From Bactericera cockerelli (Eukaryota; Arthropoda; Insecta; Hemiptera; Triozidae), in contig CM044957.1 in assembly GCA_024516035.1 (NCBI GenBank), positions 19,305,031 through 19,369,030 on the forward strand: a DNA stretch of 64,000 nt. Reading direction: 5' to 3'. Positions 57,301 to 64,000 of this stretch are shown here, one piece after another (position 1 is the first letter of the stretch; each line of letters starts with the position of its first letter). The position numbers were made by a program, and so were the translations under genes. Under the pieces are notes generated by a model. That model had not been told where the DNA came from, ran no database searches, and saw only the letters and a list, made by a program, of their open reading frames with translations.

Positions 57301-60300
57301 ATTGTATGGAATGACATGAAATTGAGACTTGTGATTCTATGAAGTTGCTTCTAGCTCACTAAAGTTAAAAAAAGAACAAGTTTTTTGAGTGCTGAAAAGT
57401 TGGAAAAGAGCTATGTATTCATCTTGCTTCTATAATTATTCCGAAGTCTTGAGACGAAAGTTTTGTTCTTTTCATATCCCTATAAAAAAAAGTAACAACT
57501 TACAACTTTAATTTATATATTTTCACGAAAACAGTTCTTTGACAAAAGAATAAGTTTCATAAAGAACTACGATTTTTTCATTTATTTTTAAGGTTATACA
57601 AATAAATATTAGGTGGCTAGATGTATGAAAACGCTAGTGACTGTCTAAATAACCAACAAAAAATCGCGCTTGTCTGAACCTCTAGATCATTTGTTCGATT
57701 CCCGTTCAAAAATATTATTGCCGATAAATTAGGCTTTCTTCTATTCTGTCTATATTCTCTCGCCAGTTTTAGGTAATATTCAGAGTGTTAAAGTCTTTCT
57801 AAAAACATAAAGATTTGATTTATGAGATCTTAAAGATACTGTACAAAAACATGCGAATATGTCTGAAAATGCTCAATCTTCAAAATAGAACCAGATTGGA
57901 CAATGAAATGAAATTTCCATCTTGAAATACCTACTTTTAGTAATCCCTTCTTAAAACATGTCAAAGCTATTGAAACACCCTTCTATGGATAATATACTTC
58001 TTTTAAAATTATCTTTTTACATACTTAGCTGTACAAATGTACAATGTACCTATTCATACTCACAATGCACAATGAGGGATATCCTCTTGCTCACTGAGGG
58101 CGGCACCCCATTGGACGCGATGCACAAGTAGGCGCCGGCCTGTCTCCTGGAGACCCTCTGGAAGGGGAGAGATGTGCCCTCGTACACCAGGGCTGTAACA
58201 CGAGACCCTTGGTAAAGTAATGCTGTGGTTTTTTTATGTAAATCTATATCTATAAAATATACCCCGGCCTTTAGGTAGGACATTAACTTCATTATCTTTT
58301 TTTCTTTTATAATTGCTTAATATTTTTGTTTTTCTTTATATTTCATTGTATTCTACTGTATATATTTTTTGTTCTACCTAATAAAGCTTAAAAAAAAGCT
58401 GTGTGTATGTGTGCATGCCTGAGCTACTGGGTGGGTCACAGGTGGCCAATAGTGAATGACCATTTTATAATGTGGTTAGCTGCGAATAAGGGCTTACTCA
58501 TATACGAGTAAGAGTCTCCTCAAATAACCTGTCCTAGACCTAAGGCTAGGAGAAGGAATCTCTGAAGGAAAACCGGGTCCCCCACTACGGATAATCTACA
58601 CTGCACTGTGTGTGTGTGTGCGTGTGTGTGATGGGCTGGTGAAGCGGTGGGTGCAACCCGCTAGATCTAAAAAAATGCGAGTTAAAAAAATTAATAATAA
58701 TACTACTACATAAGGATTAAGCGGTAAAAAAGCTTTAGGCATTTACCTCGCCTATTAGATACTTTCCAATAAAAGGTCTAATAATATTAATTACATATAC
58801 CGCGAAAGCCGTAGATTAACTTCTCTCAGGACTTGTATAATGTCCATGTCTGTTTGACTATGTATATTTAACTTGGAACAATTAAATAAAAATATTATAG
58901 GTAACTCTCTTTCTCTATATTATTGCCAAGAAACTTTTCATAATTTATGAATTTAATTGTTATTATTTTTATTATATTATTTCGCAAACATTTTTGCCTT
59001 TTATTAAAAAAAATAGTTTTTCTCCACTCATCTCCTTATTGAGCTTGTCCTTGAAACGTCTTCTTTGGATGTCAGTCTTCCTAGAATTTTGATTTGAAAT
59101 TTTGATGCTTAAAATTTTAAAATTCTAGCAGGACTTTATGCTGCCATTCCGGCGCGTGCCTGGCTAGTAGAACATGTAAACAAGGTGGTGAACATGTTCC
59201 TCATTATACATAACAAGCGGGCTGTCGCCCGCTTTGCGGGCCGAGGCATGGCCGTGAAAGCAAAAAATCCTTTTTCGCCAATGGCAGGTGTTGTAGTGGG
59301 AGTTTCGAAAAATCCCGTCTTATTGCACATCTAGACTATAAGACAAAGCTACCTACCAAATTTCAGCTTCCTAGGACTTACGGTTTGGGCTGTAGAGCGA
59401 TGATCAGTCAGTGGTCAGTGGTCAGTGGTCAGTGAGTGTCTTTGACATTTATATATTAAGATTACATTAATTACCACCATATTAATGGCAAGTTGTAACA
59501 TAAATGAACTACCTCGCTTGTTGCTGCCGAGAACAATGTCGGCGGAATCTTCGCGCCGCCACGTGACCACGGGCGGCGGGCTCCCCCTCACGGCGCACTC
59601 CAGGGTGACATTGGCGTTCTCCCGCACCACCATGTCGCTGCTGGTGGGGTAGTCGAGGATATCGGGTGGCACTGGGGAGGAGTTGGAGGGGGGGGTTAAA
59701 TAAATGTTTAGGATGAAATTCTGTCCCGGTAGCTCAGTGGTAAAGGCGGCACTCTATGAATCCAAAGTTTCCAGAGGTTATCCTCCGCTTTACAAGTTAT
59801 CCTCCCATTTGGGGTTTTTACCACATAATAATATGTTTTGGGCTTACTGCTGGAATAATGGGACTTTAGTAGTCTTAATCGGACACTATAAAATAAGGTG
59901 ATATTATATTATTATTATACAAAAAGTCGAGGTCACAAGTTCGGAATTAACATTAGTTTCCCCATTTCAAACAATACGCAAAATCTGGACTTGAGTCCAC
60001 AGAGGTAAATTAAAAACGTCTATTAGTTCCACCCGATCTCAGTAGCTCGATCGATATGTCGGCGGACTTGTAATAAGGAGGCCGGTGGTTCGATTTCCAA
60101 GTAGGCATATATTTAGTAATGTAGTTAGAGTTATTGTGACACTACGATTGTGATTTAAACAAATAACACAAATATGATAACTTTTCATCTTTACCCGTAA
60201 ATTGTTATAATACGTTTCTGTTGCTAATTACTTTTAAAAAAAATACCTATTGGGTATAAAAATACAATTTCAACAAGTTCCACCAAATTAACCAAATAAT

Positions 60301-60777
60301 TGTAAAACCTGTGGTAGGATCATTGATTTACTAACGTTGATAAACAATGGTATCGTCGAGATGGGGTCTGAATTTTTCTGTACCCTCCATTTGTTCAAAA
60401 CTCAGATCTTCCCATATTAATCTCATTCAGCATGACCTCATGAGACACAGCGATTGATCAATCAACCATTATTGAGTAAATTTTGCGAGTATGGATCGTA
60501 TTAAGAAAGAACTTTTCCGTGTTCTGATCATCCACCACCACTGTTACTGAACATGAGATCAGAACTCACCCACCACCTCCAAGTAGGCCACCTGATTCTT
60601 CATGGGCTCCGTGTTGAGCTGGCACATGTACCAGCCCCTGTCCGTCTCCCTGGTCTCCTTGATGTGCAGGTACCAGGCCCGGTGGTCACTGTGGGTGACC
60701 ACTATGCGGTGGTTCTTGGTCACCACGTGGCTCTGAATGGACAGAATGGTTTGCGTGTCCACCCGCAGCCAGGCGAT
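48353..60777 (-). CDS. DIP-family (Dpr-interacting) immunoglobulin protein, 3' part
   Basis: Cell-surface recognition protein of the DIP/lachesin type; DIPs pair with Dpr proteins in neural wiring. Exons: 60777-60570, 59671-59513, 58192-58064, 50349-50212, 49126-48884 and a likely last exon 48492-48353. The internal junctions are all phase 1. Ig1 (part): IAWLRVDTQTILSIQSHVVT to DRGWYMCQLNTEPM. Ig2: PPDILDYPTSSDMVVRENAN, VTLECAV, TWRRED, AGAYLCIASNGVPPSVSKR. Ig3: FPPMIVIPSQLIGA, LTLDCHVESFPKPITFWTFE, DFGSYQCNGKNTLGG. The last exon gives a hydrophobic stretch WYLPLVSVLSLL that could be a GPI-type signal, then a basic tail and TAA. The signal peptide and the start of Ig1 are not in the window as far as I can see. 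I cannot assign a paralogue. Confidence 0.88.
48690..48830 (+). repeat. SINE family E tail, partial
   Basis: ccgtcagtctggtaatccgc, cttactgctgaattaatggg, actcattaatcttcgggcaa, then gacgatattattatta. This resembles the 3' part of the element at 59721-59920. Confidence 0.5.
48837..48924 (-). repeat. 44-bp tandem duplication across a DIP splice donor
   Basis: aactcacctgacccccactg + ggaacgctgaagctggttgg is present twice with a period of 44 bp. Each copy carries a consensus donor, TCAG|gtgagtt, at 48884 and 48840. The two choices differ by 44 nt and so give different frames. The 48884 donor keeps the phase-1 pattern of the gene and opens the longer C-terminus. Confidence 0.93.
49300..49975. mobile_element. 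MITE with long inverted repeats in a DIP intron
   Basis: aaagcggttttttttatgtg + aacgaa at the left pairs with ttcgttcacataaaaaaaac + cgcttt at the right. The inner parts are also related (gaccgag.., ggtcaac / ggtcagc, gaccagg). The interior has A runs and no transposase frame. Confidence 0.75.
50400..50520 (-). mobile_element. tRNA-derived SINE (family D)
   Basis: On the minus strand: cgacctcaatagcttgattg, aaagacgacggac, ggttcaaatcccagattcag, gtagatttagtaaatcg. It lies 50 bp upstream of the Ig3 exon ending at 50349. Confidence 0.75.
50905..51080 (+). mobile_element. 5S-headed SINE, old copy
   Basis: gttgagttgtaccggttctg, gatcaccgaattaagtagtc + aagcaacgtccagcgagg, gcattctggcccaaccctgg, ctgggtgaggtcaatgtggg, tttcctgcgaatgagag. 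A partial head of the same family is at 50070-50140. Confidence 0.7.
51180..51395 (+). mobile_element. 5S-headed SINE, old copy
   Basis: Lies close to and is more than casually similar to 50905-51080: gttgaattgcactggttctc, caaagtttagtagttaagca, ttgtccagcgaggtgaagac, ggcattccggcccaacccag, gaaagggacgtaaaacccca. Confidence 0.75.
51755..52063. mobile_element. palindromic MITE upstream of the NSMCE2-like gene
   Basis: gagattgggccatatttata + aaat at the left pairs with attgctttgtcttatgaata + tgacccaatatctc at the right. Inside, caattgctcgtgaacag / ccacaagcaata and repeated 'aaagcaa' or 'gctttt' words continue the dyad. Confidence 0.7.
52896..55897 (+). CDS. NSMCE2: NSMCE2/MMS21-like SUMO E3 ligase, complete (5 exons)
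   Basis: SMC5/6-complex subunit that attaches SUMO to proteins during DNA repair in the nucleus. Exons: 52896-52986, 53531-53673, 54065-54170, 54500-54650 and 55786-55897. All have GT-AG borders and join in phase to 200 residues plus TGA. Residues 1-110 are helical and charged (MSVSSEWKQVMSEIQDILVD, EMMEKMSSVMKEVCEMNKNY), matching the SMC5-binding arm. Residues about 124-185 form the SP-RING: DPITKQTMKHPVKSQTCGHV + FDRDSIDSMF, then CPYVGCPNKLTKKDI. The zinc ligands CGH, C and GC are in place, as in MMS21. It is somewhat shorter than the human protein. The gene lies wholly inside a DIP-like intron, on the opposite strand. The hairpin-ended element at 55103-55747 sits 38 bp before the last exon. 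Confidence 0.92.
52994..53098 (+). repeat. LINE-like 3' tail ('gatcagactttgttt' family), copy 2
   Basis: tatcaccacctttgatcagg, ctttgtttataatctttc and ataaagcttgatctga end in a T run. It follows the exon-1 donor of the NSMCE2-like gene by only 8 bases. Confidence 0.6.
55103..55747 (+). mobile_element. hairpin-ended element (family H), nearly full length
   Basis: It starts ACACTGCCAATTATGGACTC and ends cgaacacagtacttccgttt + ctaataaccatcggaagtaa. The interior matches 63284-63979 (gtaccgttcaccagaaata, gagatttgcgtgttacaagg). A run of A interrupts it at 55646. There is no long ORF. Confidence 0.82.
55950..58063. other. DIP intron, no feature assigned
   Basis: AT-rich sequence downstream of the NSMCE2-like stop, which probably includes its 3' UTR and polyadenylation region. 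A minus-strand frame at 57345-57197 is discussed under rejected items. Confidence 0.45.
58600..58670. repeat. TG microsatellite with the 'gcaacccgctag' end
   Basis: tgtgtgtgtgtgcgtgtgtg, gatgggctggtgaagcggtg, gcaacccgctagatc. It is related to 16330-16570. Confidence 0.7.
59721..59920 (+). mobile_element. tRNA-derived SINE (family E)
   Basis: The head CTGTCCCGGTAGCTCAGTGG + taaaggcggcactctatg is tRNA-like (A box TAGCTCAGTGG). The tail includes cttactgctggaataatggg and aaggtgatattatattatta. It begins 50 bp from the DIP exon ending at 59671. Confidence 0.75.
60030..60188 (+). mobile_element. tRNA-derived SINE (family D)
   Basis: CCGATCTCAGTAGCTCGATC, gatatgtcggcggacttg, GGTGGTTCGATTTCC, then the tail gttattgtgacactacgat and aatatgataac. 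It is collinear with the copy at 28.1 kb. Confidence 0.8.
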
Positions 60778-60799
60778 CTGAAACCAAGCCATTCAGCAC

Positions 60800-60905
60800 T
60801 AGAGTCTTTACGTCCCATTCAACAGCTAGGTCATCTCGAGACGGGGGCTTTACCCTCCATTCGCAGGAAACTCACAAACCTCCTACCCACAGTAAAACTC
60901 CTATC
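60800..60905 (-). mobile_element. 5S-headed SINE, 3' fragment
   Basis: ttacgtcccattcaacagct, cgagacgggggctttaccct and ccattcgcaggaaactcaca match the body. The head is missing. It abuts the acceptor of the DIP Ig1 exon. Confidence 0.75.
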
Positions 60906-61319
60906 AAAATGACCTGCGATATTAGGTAACTTTAAGAAATAATACATCTATATCGTTACAATAATGCGCTCGTAACTCAATATAGCACCTTGTGAGTTTC
61001 CATAATCCCTGCTCTAACCACTGTGCTACCCTGTCTATGTGTCTATGGCACCACAGAGCTACTGTTCAAAGTCCTGTCTGCCACTATCTTGTCTATCAGC
61101 ACAGGGTTGTCTTTCATTGAGCACTTTTAGAAATACACGTGTAGAGCTTTTCAACTAATGCAGCCCAAGCTCTTTCTTCTCTCGTGTGCACAGATTTATC
61201 AGTGTTATATGGGGTGTAACAAAAATCATGACACATGTATACCTTTGACGAACCCATTAAAACATCAGGCTAAAGTTATCATGAATTCGGTGTTTTTTTG
61301 GAAGTCTATTGTAGGGTGA

Positions 61320-61720
61320 TTGAATTCAATTTTCAAGCCTTTTTTTTAATACAATTAGCTTTACCAGGGAAGGTGTCAAGAGGTCAACTTTTTTTTTGTT
61401 AATGTAAAAAATATCCGTTTTTCAGTATCATTTGTGCTAAATAAATGCTATGAGTTATATTATTCAGTCCAAAATAAGCACAGGGCCGGATTTAGTTCAA
61501 TGTCATTTGAAAAATGCTCAAACTCGCGTGCAATCCTAGTCTCCGGCACTGTTTCCTTAAATATCTTAAAATAAGATTGAACAACAAAACACATTCTATT
61601 TATTTAGCACAAATTCTACTTGAAAACGGATAGTTTTAAACAAAAACTTAAAACAAGTTGACCCCTTGACACCTCCCCTGGTAAAGCTAACGGTATAAAA
61701 AGAGGGATGAAAATTTAATT
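61320..61720. repeat. large imperfect inverted repeat
   Basis: ttagctttaccagggaaggt + gtcaagaggtcaact at 61362 pairs with agttgaccccttgacacctc + ccctggtaaagctaa near 61692. Further in, tatccgtttttcag and tttgtgctaaataaat pair with atttatttagcacaaa and gaaaacggata. The arms reach about 100 bp with a spacer of about 150 bp. A third, related block (ttgaccccccggggccaccc + ctggtaataa) is at 61899-61928. Confidence 0.75.
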
Positions 61721-63001
61721 ATTTAAATGACAATATATGTCTTTAACAATTTTTACAAAAATATCATTAATTTTTTATAGAAAAATCCTGAAACCTCTGA
61801 AATACGATATTTCCGGCCCTGTTTTATTTAAAAAGTCAAACTTACTACTTTCCAGAAATGTATCACAAACAGGGTAGTTCCATTTAAGATTCCAAAGTTG
61901 ACCCCCCGGGGCCACCCCTGGTAATAATAATAAACTAAATCCCAGTAGAAAATGTTTCCCTCTTGATATAATTGAATACGTATTTCAGCATTTCTCAAAA
62001 TTAAAGCCGTTCTCTCGATATTTCGAGTGGCTCCTTTTTTAGCGGACCTTGCATACAAACCATCTTAATGAAGCTGAAAAGACTTACCTATACAATTTTA
62101 GAAAGGACATTTCCAAGAATACCAATTTCAGCAACCTCCTGGATGTATTGAGCTTACCAATATGCATGTTAAACACAATTGAATTTCTGTTAAACACGAT
62201 TCAAGATTCCTAATGACCTACACGCGTGGACAGGTGCCCGTCTAGTTTTGCTTTCAATCCCATGAAGTAACAAAAGGTTCTTAAATCCTGCTTTCTAATT
62301 TTTCAACTTGAACAGTAAATTGGACGTCTTTTCTGCGGATATCAACGATAATGTCTAACGTTCCCTTCTCAGAAACCTCAGCCTACCAATATCGCTTACA
62401 AATTTTAGTTGTAAAAGTCAAGGCATCACACGTAAATGTCACAAGAGACAGAATCTCTCCCGTGTTATAATGACGTCGCCAATTAGAGTATAAAAATATC
62501 TCGTCTCACAGCTTTTGCCATCGAAAACAAGTTTTGTATGTGTATACGCATCTGCTCACAACTTGTGCTTTTCATGCGAGTTTTACTTTGTTGTATTATA
62601 CAATGATTCGTGTCATGAACTCGAGAATCACGAGTCAGATTGAATTGAAATTCGGTGTTACTTTTAGAGTAATTCGAATTAAACCTGAAAGTACTTTTCG
62701 TGGCTTTTCAGACTATCTATCAGACCTTTATCCATAAGTAATTAGTATGAACCATAAGTCATTGTAAATGATAGGTAAGCCTAAACAAACAAACCCAACT
62801 GCCCTCCAATTTGAAAAAATTGCACCCACACTCACCATGAGTACCATGACACATAATTATTGTGAAGAGCGAAAGAGCACACAATTTCCATCAAAATGCC
62901 TCGTCATGCAGATGTTAAAAATAAATGAATATATACCTAATGCATTATTAAATAATGCGACATATTTCTGTACATCATCATCGTATGTATAAATAAAAAA
63001 T

Positions 63002-63260
63002 ACACTGCCAATTATAGACACAATACTTCCTCATGTATGGTAATCATAATTTTCAATTTGTACTATCGCTAGAATCAGATATCAGAGATTTTTTACTGAA
63101 TCAATATGGTGCAAAACAGATTCATTTTTTGTTTAATATGGTAGAATTTAGGGAAAATAACAAATAACTAGAATCTACAAAAAATTCAGTATCGGCAAGT
63201 TGAAGAAAGACCTTATTTTTCCACAATTTCTTAAATATCACAGCTTCACCATAAATTATT
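63002..63260 (+). mobile_element. hairpin-ended element (family H), left end only
   Basis: Begins ACACTGCCAATTATAGACAC and breaks off at an A run at 63261, where another copy begins. Confidence 0.75.
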
Positions 63261-63283
63261 CAAAAAAAAAAAAAAAAAAAAAA

Positions 63284-63979
63284 ACACTGCCAATTATGAA
63301 CACAATACTTCCTCGTGATTGTTTCACATTGTGTACACGTGCGAATTTTGAGTTTTTATACTAAATTACTTGTATCTCCAAAACGGCTGAACCGATTCTC
63401 TTCAAATTTGTTTTAAATGGTAGAAAACCGTTTTTTCTACATTCTAGATTCCACAAAAAATTCTGTATCGGCAAGTCGTGGTCCTTATTTTTTTACTTTT
63501 TTGTCCAAAATTTCGGATTTTCTTAAATATCAGAGTCAAATTATAATTAATTAAAAAGAAAATATAAAAAGCCTGTGTAAAACAATAATATGCATATACA
63601 TACAAAATTTCATCAAAATCGGGTGTACCGTTAACGAGATATAAGCATTTAAGTAAAAAGTTAGTGGTCAGGCGCATGGTCTCTTTCACCCAGAACCGCT
63701 GATATGAATTCGATGAATTTAAAATGGGACCATCTACAAAATGTCTCCTAGATGTGTGCAAAATTTCATCAAAATCGGTCGAGTAGTTTCCGAGATTTGC
63801 GCGTTACAAGGAATCGTTTTAACAGACCGACAGACGGACACAAAACCAAATTTACTCAGTAGGTTATGAAACGTCCAGAAATATGAAAAAAATTGAAATC
63901 GGAGCAAAAAAATATTTTTTTTTTACAAAAACGAACACAATACTTCCGATTTCTAATATTAGAAATTTCTCGGAAGTAA
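63284..63979 (+). mobile_element. hairpin-ended element (family H), full length
   Basis: It starts ACACTGCCAATTATGAACAC. Interior words: tctccaaaacggctgaaccg, gtaccgttaacgagatataa, gtggtcaggcgcatggtctc, gagatttgcgcgttacaagg, cgacagacggacac. It ends with acaatacttccgatttctaa + tattagaaatttctcggaag + taat, a strong terminal hairpin. There are no inverted terminal repeats between the two ends, but both ends share the direct word acacaatacttcc. Confidence 0.88.
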
Positions 63980-64000
63980 TACAATTTTATCGTACTTACT

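Noticed and set aside
57197..57345. Minus-strand frame ending QPAVLLAVVVAYLNDVANAK and ELDRLLKT before TAA
   Set aside because: It reads like protein, but it has stops just upstream, no acceptor in the right phase, and no family I know. A run of 45-50 open codons can arise by chance in 64 kb.

Overview
The window is nuclear DNA from an arthropod, probably an insect or a crustacean. The evidence is AT-rich sequence, genes split by kilobase introns with GT-AG borders, a pickpocket-type DEG/ENaC channel, a DIP-family (Dpr-interacting) immunoglobulin protein, and a dense load of SINEs, LINE ends, Tc1 elements and MITEs. It has no operons, CRISPR arrays or prokaryotic genes. Most open frames in it are chance frames or repeats. 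Exon borders below were worked out by hand from splice sites and reading phase.

Layout. (1) 1-7.3 kb, minus strand: a secreted prohormone-like gene in seven coding exons that runs off the left edge. A non-coding first exon may lie near 14.8 kb. Its largest intron holds an intact Tc1 transposon and a LINE fragment. (2) 7.3-21.9 kb: intron and intergenic sequence with repeats only, including 5S-rRNA-derived SINEs and simple repeats. (3) 21.9-40.3 kb, minus strand: a complete pickpocket-type channel gene of nine coding exons that join in phase to about 574 codons. Its introns hold SINEs, a Transib-like element and an inverted copy of one prohormone exon. Three of its exon borders carry tandem duplications. 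(4) 40.3-48.3 kb: a dead Tc1 element, an unrecognised 55-residue membrane-type microprotein and a transposon with subterminal repeats. (5) 48.35-60.78 kb, minus strand: the 3' part of a DIP-like gene with Ig domains 1 (part), 2 and 3. One of its introns contains a complete, oppositely oriented NSMCE2/MMS21-like SUMO ligase gene (52.9-55.9 kb). (6) 60.8-64 kb: repeats and inverted repeats.

The genes do not form one pathway. The channel, the DIP-like protein and the prohormone are the sort of genes expressed in nervous tissue; the SUMO ligase is a housekeeping DNA-repair gene. The most unusual points are: a 1.69-kb element with 5-bp CGGCG target duplications and ends that read like RAG recombination signals (heptamer, 23-bp spacer, nonamer); repeated tandem duplication exactly across splice sites; and 5S-headed and tRNA-headed SINEs that share one body.
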